Notes under the pieces: generated by a model
Seen by the model: only the letters and a program-made list of their open reading frames with translations
The model's database searches: none
What the model was told of the DNA's origin: nothing
Assembly (NCBI RefSeq): GCF_002382885.1
Contig: NZ_NWVL01000017.1
Span: 1 to 64,000 of the forward strand
DNA length: 64,000 nucleotides
Direction: 5' to 3'
From: Streptomyces sp. WZ.A104
GTDB lineage: Bacteria; Actinomycetota; Actinomycetes; Streptomycetales; Streptomycetaceae
Program-made: the position numbers and the translations under genes
In this document: piece after piece, positions 25,420-33,917 of the stretch
Layout of the letters: every line of letters begins with the position of its first letter
Position numbering within the stretch: position 1 is the stretch's first letter

Positions 25420-27933
25420 TCACAGCTGGCCGACCTCGGTGACCCGGACGACCGCCCGGCCCTCCTCGTCGGACGCGGCCAGGTCCACCTCGGCCTGGAT
25501 ACCCCAGTCATGGTCGCCCGCCGGGTCGGCGAACGCCTGCCAGACCCGCCACAGCCCGTGCGCCGGGTCCTCCTCGATCTTCAGCAGCTTCGGGCCGCGC
25601 GCGTCCGGGCCGGTGCCGATCTCCTCGTGCGCGTCCCAGTACGCGTCGAGCGCCTCGCCCCACGCGTCCTCGTCCCACCGGGAGTCGCCGTCCAGCTCGC
25701 CCAGGTCGCGGACCCGGTCCAGCGCGGCCAGTTCCACCCGGCGGAACATCGCGTTGCGCACCAGCACCCGGAAGGCGCGCGCGTTCGCGGTGACCGGCTT
25801 GACCTCGTCGGCCCGCTCCTGGGCCTGCTCGGCGGTCTCCACCTCCGGGTTCGCCAGCTGCTCCCACTCGTCCAGCAGACTGGAGTCCACCTGACGCACC
25901 ATCTCGCCGAGCCACGAGATCAGGTCCTGGAGGTCCTCGGACTTGATGTCGTCCGGGATCGTGTGCTCCAGCGCCTTGTACGCGCTCGCCAGATACCGCA
26001 GCACGATGCCCTCGGTCCGGGCCAGCTCGTAGTGCGAGGTGAACTCCGTGAAGGTCATGGCACGCTCGAACATGTCCCGGATCACCGACTTCGGCGACAC
26101 CGGGTGGTCGCTCACCCACGGGTGGCTCCTGCGGTACACGTCGTAGGCGTGCCACAGCAGCTCGCTCAGCGGCTTGGGGTACGTGACGTCCTGGAGCCGC
26201 TCCATCCGCTCCTCGTACTCGACCCCGTCCGCCTTCATCTGCCCGACGGCCTCACCGCGCGCCTTGTTCTGCTGGGCCGCCAGGATCTGTCGCGGATCGT
26301 CCAGCGTCGACTCGACGACCGAGACCATGTCCAGTGCGGACGAAGGGGATTCGGCGTCCAGCAGATCGAACGCTGCCAGCGCGAACGTGGAGAGCGGCTG
26401 GTTCAGTGCGAAGTCCTGCTGGAGGTCGACCGTCAGCCGCACGATCCGCCCCTCGGCGTCCGGGGTCTCCAGCTGCTCCACCACCCCGCCGTCCAGCAGC
26501 GAGCGGTAGATGGCGATGGCCCGCCGGATGTGCCGCAGCTGCGCCCGGCGCGGCTCGTGGTTGTCCTCCAGCAGACTCCGCATCGCCTCGAACGCGTTGC
26601 CCGGGCGCGCGATGACCGCGAGGAGCATCGTGTGCGTGACCCGGAAGCGGGAGTTCAGCGGCTCCGGCTCGGACTGGATCAACTTGTCGAAGGTGGTCTC
26701 CGACCAGGCGACGAAGCCCTCGGGAGCCTTCTTGCGGACCACCTTGCGCTTCTTCTTCGGGTCGTCGCCCGCCTTCTTCAGCGCCTTCTCGTTCTCGATG
26801 ACGTGCTCGGGGGCCTGCGCCACGACGAACCCGGCGGTGTCGAACCCGGCACGCCCGGCCCGGCCCGCGATCTGGTGGAACTCCCGCGCCCGCAGGGTCC
26901 GCACCCGGGTGCCGTCGTACTTGGTGAGCGCCGTGAACAGCACCGTACGGATGGGCACGTTGACACCGACGCCCAGCGTGTCCGTCCCGCAGATCACCTT
27001 CAGCAGACCCGCCTGTGCCAGCTTCTCCACCAGGCGGCGGTACTTGGGCAGCATCCCCGCGTGGTGCACGCCGATGCCGTGGCGTACGTAACGGGAGAGG
27101 TTCTGGCCGAACTTGGTGGTGAAACGGAAGGCGCCGATCAGGTCGGCGATCCTCTCCTTCTCCTCCTTCGTGCACATGTTGATGCTCATCAGGGACTGCG
27201 CCCGCTCGACGGCCGCCGCCTGTGTGAAGTGCACGATGTACACGGGCGACTGCCGGGTGTCCAGCAGCTCGGTCAGCGTCTCGGTGATCGGCGTGAAGCG
27301 GTACTCGTAGCTCAGCGGCACCGGGCGGGTCGCCGAGCGCACCACCGAGGTGGGGCGGCCGGTGCGCCGGGTCAGGTCCTTCTCGAACATCGAGACGTCA
27401 CCGAGCGTCGCCGACATCAGCACGAACTGGGCCTGCGGCAGCTCCAGCAGCGGAATCTGCCACGCCCAGCCCCGGTCCGGCTCGGCGTAGAAGTGGAACT
27501 CGTCCATCACGACCTGGCCGATGTCGGCGTACTTCCCGTCGCGCAGCGCGATGGAGGCCAGCACCTCGGCCGTGCAGCAGATCACCGGGGCGTCCGCGTT
27601 GACCGAGGCGTCACCGGTGAGCATCCCGACGTTCTCGGTGCCGAAGAGCTTGCACAGGTCGAAGAACTTCTCCGACACCAGCGCCTTGATCGGCGCGGTG
27701 TAGAAGGTCACCTTGTCCTGGGCCAGCGCGGTGAAGTGCGCGGCCGCCGCCACCAGGCTCTTGCCCGAGCCGGTCGGGGTGGAAAGGATCACGTTCGCCC
27801 CGGAGACCACCTCGATCAGCGCCTCCTCCTGAGCCGGATAAAGCGTGATGCCCTGGCTCTCGGTCCATGACGAGAAGGCCTCGAAGAGGGCGTCCGGGTC
27901 GGCGGTCTGCGGCAACTGGTCGATGAGGGTCAC
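25420..27933 (-). CDS. DEAD/DEAH-box RNA helicase with DUF3516 C-terminal domain
   Basis: An 837-aa superfamily-2 helicase. Motif I STPTGSGKS (51-59), motif II MDEFHFYAEPDRGWAW (DEFH at 144-147), motif III LMSATLGD, then a helicase C domain with TDTLGVGVNVPIRTVLFTALTKYDG and the QxxGRxGR-type FHQIAGRAGRAGFDT motif. The C-terminal 400 residues match the actinobacterial DUF3516 extension. It resembles Ski2/Mtr4-like RNA helicases and probably acts in RNA turnover. I chose GTG 27933 (VTLIDQLPQTADP) over the upstream ATG at 27993 because the family starts there and GATGGGGGC precedes it. It diverges from a YdjM-like gene. Confidence 0.93.
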   Translation of the reverse strand: MTLIDQLPQTADPDALFEAFSSWTESQGITLYPAQEEALIEVVSGANVILSTPTGSGKSLVAAAAHFTALAQDKVTFYTAPIKALVSEKFFDLCKLFGTENVGMLTGDASVNADAPVICCTAEVLASIALRDGKYADIGQVVMDEFHFYAEPDRGWAWQIPLLELPQAQFVLMSATLGDVSMFEKDLTRRTGRPTSVVRSATRPVPLSYEYRFTPITETLTELLDTRQSPVYIVHFTQAAAVERAQSLMSINMCTKEEKERIADLIGAFRFTTKFGQNLSRYVRHGIGVHHAGMLPKYRRLVEKLAQAGLLKVICGTDTLGVGVNVPIRTVLFTALTKYDGTRVRTLRAREFHQIAGRAGRAGFDTAGFVVAQAPEHVIENEKALKKAGDDPKKKRKVVRKKAPEGFVAWSETTFDKLIQSEPEPLNSRFRVTHTMLLAVIARPGNAFEAMRSLLEDNHEPRRAQLRHIRRAIAIYRSLLDGGVVEQLETPDAEGRIVRLTVDLQQDFALNQPLSTFALAAFDLLDAESPSSALDMVSVVESTLDDPRQILAAQQNKARGEAVGQMKADGVEYEERMERLQDVTYPKPLSELLWHAYDVYRRSHPWVSDHPVSPKSVIRDMFERAMTFTEFTSHYELARTEGIVLRYLASAYKALEHTIPDDIKSEDLQDLISWLGEMVRQVDSSLLDEWEQLANPEVETAEQAQERADEVKPVTANARAFRVLVRNAMFRRVELAALDRVRDLGELDGDSRWDEDAWGEALDAYWDAHEEIGTGPDARGPKLLKIEEDPAHGLWRVWQAFADPAGDHDWGIQAEVDLAASDEEGRAVVRVTEVGQL

Positions 27934-28070
27934 GCCCCCATCTTGCCTGTCTTCCGCGCGGATGAGGGAACCGGCCGACGGCACCAAGATCATGGGCGAT
28001 ACGCTGCGGACTCAACCAGCCCGCGCCGCACCGGTGATGGGCACACGACGCACTGGGGGCGGAAGCGACC

Positions 28071-28862
28071 ATGATGGGACCGGCACACTCTCTGTCAGGG
28101 GCAGCGGCCTGGCTGGGGGTGGGTGCGGCGGCCGCCGCCGCGGGCCACACGATGCCCTGGCCGGTCCTGGTCGTCGGGGCGCTGATCTGCGCGGGTGCCG
28201 CACTGGCCCCCGACCTCGACCACAAGTCCGCGACCATCTCGCGCGCCTTCGGACCCGTCTCCAAGGCCCTCTGCGAGATCGTCGACAAGCTCTCGTTCGC
28301 CGTCTACAAGGCCACGAGGAGCAAGGCCGACCCCCGCCGAACCGGCGGCCACCGCACCCTGACCCACACCTGGCTCTGGGCCGTCCTCATCGGCGCGGGC
28401 TGCTCCGCCGCCGCCGTCTTCGGCGGCCGCTGGGCCGTCCTCGGCGTCCTCTTCGTCCACCTGGTGCTCGCGGTCGAGGGCCTGCTCTGGCGGGCCGCAC
28501 GGGTCTCCAGCGACATCCTGGTCTGGCTGCTCGGCGCCACCAGCGCCTGGATTCTCGCCGGAGTCCTGGACCAGCCGGGCCACGGGGCCGACTGGCTCTT
28601 CGACGCCCCCGGCCAGGAGTACCTGTGGCTCGGCCTGCCCATCGTGCTGGGCGCGCTCGTCCACGACATCGGCGACGCGCTCACCGTCTCCGGCTGCCCG
28701 ATCCTGTGGCCCATCCCGGTCGGCCGCAAGCGCTGGTACCCGATCGGCCCGCCGAAGGCCATGCGCTTCCGGGCCGGCAGCTGGGTGGAGATGAAGGTGC
28801 TGATGCCCGCCTTCATGGTCCTCGGGGGAGTGGGAGCGGCGGCGGCCCTCAACTTCATATGA
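28071..28862 (+). CDS. YdjM-like membrane-bound metal-dependent hydrolase
   Basis: A 263-aa membrane protein of the YdjM (DUF457) family. Conserved His/Asp clusters are GPAHSLSGAAAWL (residue about 5), APDLDHKSATISRAFGPVS (about 45-63) and RRTGGHRTLTHTWLWAVLIGAG (about 88-109), the pattern that defines the family as putative metal hydrolases. Four or five hydrophobic segments follow. The C terminus has CPILWPIPVGRKRWYPIGPP, also conserved. E. coli YdjM is SOS-induced; no LexA box is evident here. A hairpin terminator begins seven bases after the stop. The biochemical function of the family is not established. Confidence 0.88.
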   Translation: MMGPAHSLSGAAAWLGVGAAAAAAGHTMPWPVLVVGALICAGAALAPDLDHKSATISRAFGPVSKALCEIVDKLSFAVYKATRSKADPRRTGGHRTLTHTWLWAVLIGAGCSAAAVFGGRWAVLGVLFVHLVLAVEGLLWRAARVSSDILVWLLGATSAWILAGVLDQPGHGADWLFDAPGQEYLWLGLPIVLGALVHDIGDALTVSGCPILWPIPVGRKRWYPIGPPKAMRFRAGSWVEMKVLMPAFMVLGGVGAAAALNFI

Positions 28863-28868
28863 CGCACA

Positions 28869-28896
28869 GGGCGCGCCGCGGTCGGGCGGCGCGCCC
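28869..28896 (+). terminator. Hairpin terminator after ydjM-like gene
   Basis: Perfect 11-bp arms GGGCGCGCCGC (28869-28879) and GCGGCGCGCCC (28886-28896) around a GGTCGG loop, immediately downstream of the stop codon. Confidence 0.8.
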
Positions 28897-28962
28897 GGTG
28901 CCTCTTCGCCGAGGGCGCCTCCTCGGCGGGCGGCGTGCCCCGGCCCGTAGCACCATGGCCGC

Positions 28963-30498
28963 ATGCTGCTCGCCGAGCTCGCCCGGGTGTCCCTGGAGGT
29001 CGCCGCCGCATCCGCCCGGTCCCGGAAGGTGGCGCTCCTGGCGGGTCTCTTCCGGGACGCCGCACCCGACGACGTGCCCGTCGTCATCCCGTATCTCGCC
29101 GGACGGCTGCCCCAGGGCCGGATCGGGGTCGGCTGGCGCACCCTCGGTGACCCCGTACCGCCCGCTGCCGCACCCACCCTCACCGTCACCGGGGTCGACG
29201 CGCGGCTGACCGCCCTCGCAGCCGTCTCCGGCACCGGCTCCCAGGCCCTGCGCCGGGAGCACCTGCGTGCCTTGTTCGCCGCCGCCACCGAGGACGAGCA
29301 GCGCTTCCTGCGGGCCCTGCTCACCGGCGAGGTACGCCAGGGGGCCCTGGACGCCGTCGCCGCCGACGCCCTGGCCCGCGCCGCCGAAGCCCCGCCCGCC
29401 GACGTCCGGCGCGCCGTGATGCTCGCCGGGTCGCTCCAGGAGGTCGCGCGGGTCCTCCTCGCGGACGGCCCCGGAGCGCTCGCCGCGTTCCGGCTCACCG
29501 TGGGAAGGCCCGTACAGCCGATGCTCGCGCACACGGCCGCCTCGGTCGGGGAGGCCGTCGACCAGCTGGGCCCCTGCGCGGTGGAGGAGAAGCTCGACGG
29601 CATCCGGGTGCAGGTCCACCGCGACGGCGACCGCGTCCGCGTCTACACCCGGACCCTCGACGACATCACCGACCGGCTGCCCGAGCTGACCGCTGTCGTC
29701 GCCGCGCTCCCGGCGGACCGCTTCATCCTCGACGGCGAGGTGATCGCCCTGGGGGACGACGGCAGGCCCCGGGCGTTCCAGGAGACCGCCGCGCGGGTGG
29801 GCTCACGACGGGACGTGGCCGGTGCGGCGGCGCACGTGCCCGTCGTGCCCGTCTTCTTCGACGCACTGTCGGTCGACGACACGGACCTGCTCGACCTGCC
29901 CTTCACCGAACGCCATGCCGCCCTGGAGCGCCTGGTCCCCGAGCACCTCCGGGTCCGGCGCACCCTCGTCGCCGACCCGGCGGACCCGGCGGCCCGCGTA
30001 GCCGCTGAGGCGTTCCTCGCCGAAACCCTGGAGCGCGGCCACGAGGGCGTCGTGATCAAGGACCTGGCCGCCGCCTACAGCGCGGGCCGCCGGGGTGCGG
30101 CCTGGCTCAAGGTGAAGCCCGTGCACACGCTGGACCTGGTGGTGCTGGCCGCCGAATGGGGGCACGGTCGACGGACCGGGAAGCTGTCCAACCTGCACCT
30201 GGGCGCCCGCCGCGCCGACGGTACGTTCGCGATGCTCGGCAAGACCTTCAAGGGGCTCACCGACGCCCTGCTGGCATGGCAGACCGAGAAGCTGGGCGAG
30301 CTGGCGACCGCTGACGACGGACACGTGGTGACCGTACGCCCGGAACTCGTCGTGGAGATCGCCTACGACGGGCTCCAGCGCTCCACCCGCTATCCCGCCG
30401 GGGTCACCCTCCGCTTCGCCCGCGTCCTGCGCTACCGCGACGACAAGACCGCCCAGGAGGCGGACAGCGTGGAAACGGTCCTCTCCAGGCAGCGGTGA
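28963..30498 (+). CDS. ATP-dependent DNA ligase
   Basis: A 511-aa ligase. An N-terminal DNA-binding domain (about 1-190) with [27 protein letters not shown] precedes the nucleotidyltransferase core: motif [18 protein letters not shown] with the AMP-accepting Lys210, motif [14 protein letters not shown], motif [12 protein letters not shown] and motif [10 protein letters not shown]. The C-terminal OB domain includes [16 protein letters not shown]. It is the larger three-domain (archaeal LigB-like) actinobacterial form, auxiliary to NAD-dependent LigA, and probably acts in repair. It has no Ku or polymerase neighbour, so it is not the classic NHEJ LigD. Its stop codon lies inside a terminator hairpin. 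Confidence 0.94.
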   Translation: MLLAELARVSLEVAAASARSRKVALLAGLFRDAAPDDVPVVIPYLAGRLPQGRIGVGWRTLGDPVPPAAAPTLTVTGVDARLTALAAVSGTGSQALRREHLRALFAAATEDEQRFLRALLTGEVRQGALDAVAADALARAAEAPPADVRRAVMLAGSLQEVARVLLADGPGALAAFRLTVGRPVQPMLAHTAASVGEAVDQLGPCAVEEKLDGIRVQVHRDGDRVRVYTRTLDDITDRLPELTAVVAALPADRFILDGEVIALGDDGRPRAFQETAARVGSRRDVAGAAAHVPVVPVFFDALSVDDTDLLDLPFTERHAALERLVPEHLRVRRTLVADPADPAARVAAEAFLAETLERGHEGVVIKDLAAAYSAGRRGAAWLKVKPVHTLDLVVLAAEWGHGRRTGKLSNLHLGARRADGTFAMLGKTFKGLTDALLAWQTEKLGELATADDGHVVTVRPELVVEIAYDGLQRSTRYPAGVTLRFARVLRYRDDKTAQEADSVETVLSRQR

Positions 30499-30529
30499 GG
30501 GAGCCCCGCGAAGACGGCGGGGCTCCCTC
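30497..30529. terminator. Hairpin terminator between ligase and ndh
   Basis: Perfect 13-bp arms GAGGGAGCCCCGC (30497-30509) and GCGGGGCTCCCTC (30517-30529), overlapping the ligase stop codon and 12 bases from the convergent ndh stop; likely used by both transcripts. Confidence 0.85.
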
Positions 30530-30541
30530 GGGCGGTGGCGG

Positions 30542-31903
30542 TCAGTGCTGGATGACCGTCGACTCGATGTGCGCCTTGACCTGCTCGGGTGTCAGATAGG
30601 CGTCGGTGTACTCGAAGTCCCGCAGCGTCGCCGGTTTGCGGGACTGGAACCCCGTCCGTACGAAGTCGTCGCCGGCGACCGCGTTCAGCAGCCAGTTCGT
30701 CAGGACCCGGGTCTTGGCGACGTTCGTCCGCAGCGCCGACCAGTGGTAGCCCCGTGCCACCGCCTGCGCGGCCGTCCCGTGCAACTCGACACCCAGCGGC
30801 TTGGACACCGCGTCCCGGCCGCCCAGGTCGACGACGAGCCCCAGGTCCTTGTGGACGTAGTCCTTCGGTGGCAGACCGCGCAGCGAGGCGATCAGGTTGT
30901 CCGCCATCACCCGGCCCTGGCGCATCGCGTGCTGCGCGGTCGGCGGGCAGACCGCCCCGTCGCCCTTCGCCAGGTCGGGCACCGCGGCCGCGTCGCCGAG
31001 CGAGAACACCCCGTCCGTGCCGGGCAGTTTCAGCTGCGGCGTCACGGCGAGCCGACCGCGTACCGTCTCCGCGCCGAGCGTGGCGATCAGCGGGCTCGCG
31101 GCCACTCCGGCGGTCCAGATCAACGTCCGGCAGGGCAGCACCCGGCCGTCGGTGAACGTGACCTCCTCCGCCGCGGCCTTGGCGACGGAAACCCCGAGCG
31201 ACACCTCGATGTTCCGCCTGCGCAGCACCTCCAGGGCGGCCTGCCCCAGCTTGTCGCCCAGCTCCGGCATCAGCTTGGGCGCGATGTCGATGAGGTGCCA
31301 CTTGATCAGCCGGGGGTCCAGCCGGGGGTAGTGCCGGATCGCGTTCGTGGTGAGCCGCTGGAGGCAGGCGGCCGTCTCCGTGCCCGCGTACCCGCCGCCG
31401 ACCACCACGAACTGGAGCCGGGAGGCCCGCTCGGCCTCGTCCTGGCTGGCGTCCGCCAGATCGAGCTGGGCGATGACGTGGTCACGGACGTACGCGGCCT
31501 CGGCCAGCGTCTTCATGCCCCGGGCGTGATCCAGCAGCCCGGGGATGTCGAAGGTCCGGGTGACGCTGCCCGCCGCCAGCACGATGGAGTCGTACGGCTC
31601 GTTCACGATCTCGTCCGTGATCTTCCGGATCACGCAGACCTTCGCCTTCGTGTCCACTCCGATCGCCCCGCCCGGCACGATCCTCGTCCGGTGGCGGCGG
31701 CTGCGGCGCAGCGACACCGCGACGGACTGGGGCGTGAGCACACCGGAGGCCACCTGGGGGAGCAGCGGCAGATACAGCTGGTACGAGAACGGTGTGACGA
31801 GCGTGATCCGAGCCTCGCCCGGAGCCAGCCTGCGCTCCAGGCGGCGTACGCACTCGACGCCTGCGAAACCGGCGCCGACAACGAGAATCCTGGGTGGTGC
31901 CAC
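30542..31903 (-). CDS. Type II NADH dehydrogenase / FAD-dependent oxidoreductase
   Basis: A 453-aa flavoprotein. The N-terminal FAD fold is ILVVGAGFAGVECVRRLERRL (residues about 5-25); VTPFSYQLYLPLLPQVASGVL follows as in NDH-2; the NADH Rossmann motif is FVVVGGGYAGTETAACLQRL; and VFSLGDAAAVPDLAKGDGAVCPPTAQHAMRQG is the second FAD/quinone-site block. It oxidises NADH and reduces quinone at the membrane without proton pumping. The frame remains open far upstream, but GTG 31903 starts just before the Rossmann motif and has AGAAGGGAC at correct spacing. It diverges from the spermidine-synthase-like gene. Confidence 0.92.
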   Translation of the reverse strand: MAPPRILVVGAGFAGVECVRRLERRLAPGEARITLVTPFSYQLYLPLLPQVASGVLTPQSVAVSLRRSRRHRTRIVPGGAIGVDTKAKVCVIRKITDEIVNEPYDSIVLAAGSVTRTFDIPGLLDHARGMKTLAEAAYVRDHVIAQLDLADASQDEAERASRLQFVVVGGGYAGTETAACLQRLTTNAIRHYPRLDPRLIKWHLIDIAPKLMPELGDKLGQAALEVLRRRNIEVSLGVSVAKAAAEEVTFTDGRVLPCRTLIWTAGVAASPLIATLGAETVRGRLAVTPQLKLPGTDGVFSLGDAAAVPDLAKGDGAVCPPTAQHAMRQGRVMADNLIASLRGLPPKDYVHKDLGLVVDLGGRDAVSKPLGVELHGTAAQAVARGYHWSALRTNVAKTRVLTNWLLNAVAGDDFVRTGFQSRKPATLRDFEYTDAYLTPEQVKAHIESTVIQH

Positions 31904-32137
31904 GGTCTGCGTCCCTTCTCGGGCTTGCGTGGTTCTGCGCTCGCCTGCCCCGTATGCCGGGTGATTCACCCTCATCCTCACCGGACGTCCAGGCATCCGC
32001 CTCCTGGCAGGGGTGAAACGGGGTCCGCCCACCGGGGGCGGACCGGCCCCGGAGGCCGGGGCGCCGGGCGGATTCGCCTGCGCACCTTGCCCGTTGAGGC
32101 GGGAATGGGCCGGTCGGCCGCATGCGAGGATGCTGCC

Positions 32138-33677
32138 GTGACCCCACCGCCCTCCCCGCCCGTGGCCGACTCCCCGCCCCGCGACCGAGGCCTGGGCCCC
32201 CGCGCCGCCGCGGGCCTCGTGTTCGGCTCGTCCGCCGCGGTCCTCGTGGTCGAGATCGTCGCGCTGCGGCTGCTGGCCCCGTATCTCGGCCTCACGCTGG
32301 AGACCAGCACCCTGGTCATCGGCATCGCCCTCACCGCGATCGCCCTCGGCTCCTGGCTGGGCGGGCGCGTCGCCGACCAGGTCGACCCGCACCGGCTCAT
32401 CGGCCCCGCCCTGGGGGTGTCGGGCGTTGTCGTCGCGCTCACCCCCCCTGCTGCTGCGCACAACCGCGGAGTGGGCACCGCCGCTGCTCCTGCTGGTCGC
32501 GGCGGTGACCCTCCTGGTGCCCGGCGCCCTGCTCTCCGCCGTGACACCGCTGGTGACCAAGCTGCGCCTCACCAGCCTCGCCGAGACCGGGACGGTCGTG
32601 GGACGGCTGTCGGGGGTGGGCACCTTCGGCGCCATCGTCGGCACCGTCCTCACCGGATTCGTCCTGGTCTCGCGGCTGCCGGTCAGTGCCATCCTCATCG
32701 GCCTCGGGGCCCTGCTGGTGATCGGCGCCGCCCTGGCCGGCTGGCGGGCCCGCCGCTGGCGGCGGGCCTCGGCCGTGGCGCTGGCCACCGTCGTCGCCGG
32801 CTCCCTCGCCACCGCGTTCGCTCCCGGCGGCTGCGACGCGGAGACCCGCTACCACTGCGCCCGGGTCGTCGCGGATCCCGGCCGGGAGAGCGGCCGCACC
32901 CTGGCCCTGGACGGCCTGCGCCACTCCTACGTCGACGTCGAGGACCCCACGTACCTCCGGTTCGGGTACATCCGGGCCCTCGCGGCGGTCGTCGACACCA
33001 CCTTTCCCGGGAGCGCGCCGCTCGCCGCCCACCACCTCGGCGGCGGCGGCCTCACCTTCCCCCGCTACCTCGCGGCCACGCGCCCGGGGACCCGCAGCCT
33101 CGTCTCCGAGATCGACGGCGGGGTCGTCCGCATCGACCGCGAACAGCTTCGGCTGGGCGTGTCCACCGGGATCGACGTGCGGGTGGAGGACGGCAGGCTG
33201 GGCCTGAGGCGGCTGGAGACCGACAGCCGCGACCTCGTCGTCGGTGACGCCTTCGGCGGCGTCAGCGTGCCCTGGCACCTCACGACCTCCGAGGCGCTCA
33301 GGGACGTGCACCGGGTACTCAAGGACGACGGGCTGTACGTCGCCAACCTCATCGACCACGGCGAGCTGGCCTTCGCCCGTGCCGAGGCCGCGACCCTCGC
33401 CTCCGTCTTCGAGCACGTCGCTCTCCTCGGCAGGCCCGCGGACATCGGCCTGGACCCGACCGCGAGCGTCGAGGGCGGCAACCTCGTGATGGTCGCCTCC
33501 GACCGGCCGCTCGACGCCCCCGAGATCCAGGAGGCCCTGGACACCCGGGAGACCGGCTGGCGGATCGCCACCGGTGACATCGTCGCCTCCTGGACCGGGG
33601 GCGCCCGGGTCCTCACCGACGACTACGCGCCCGTCGACCAGCTCCTCCAGCCGCACCGCACCCGAACGGTCCGGTGA
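32138..33677 (+). pseudogene. Fused membrane/spermidine-synthase-like protein with frameshift in a C7 tract
   Basis: From GTG 32138 the frame encodes a membrane domain (AAGLVFGSSAAVLVVEIVAL, then LAPYLGLTLETSTLVIGIAL) and then goes out of register at seven consecutive C bases (32442-32448). One base less joins it exactly to the downstream frame (LLLRTTAEWAPPLLLLVAAV), giving a normal fused MFS/spermidine-synthase-like protein of about 512 aa. Its C-terminal half has a Rossmann methyltransferase-like fold (LVVGDAFGGVSVPWHLTT). The real gene may be intact with a sequencing error, a recent knock-out, or slippage-controlled. The function of these fused proteins (polyamine or other aminopropyl transfer) is not proven. 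The start has GAGGA seven bases upstream. Confidence 0.8.
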
Positions 33678-33917
33678 TCCTGTAGGTTCCACGGCTTCGT
33701 GCGCACTGACTCCTGCCGTAATGCTTGAACCCGGGCTTGATGCGCAATGCCGTTGCTAGGCAGTGGTGCGCAACCTTGGGCTGGTAGGTGACACGAAAGG
33801 GTACTCAGAGTGAGATATGCCGCGCGCTGACACGCGTCGCGGTGGGCCCGCGCTCCTCGCTTCAGCGGTGGCTGTGTGGAATGTCCCTCGCGGCGGTGCG
33901 AGCCGTGACACCTGGCA
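33678..33917. other. Intergenic boundary with hairpin
   Basis: 240 bases of lower GC than the flanking chromosome, between the spermidine-synthase-like gene and the convergent conflict-system gene. A hairpin TGCGCA-A-TGCC / GGCA-GTGG-TGCGCA (33741-33772) may terminate the leftward operon. No protein or RNA gene is convincing here. Confidence 0.5.
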
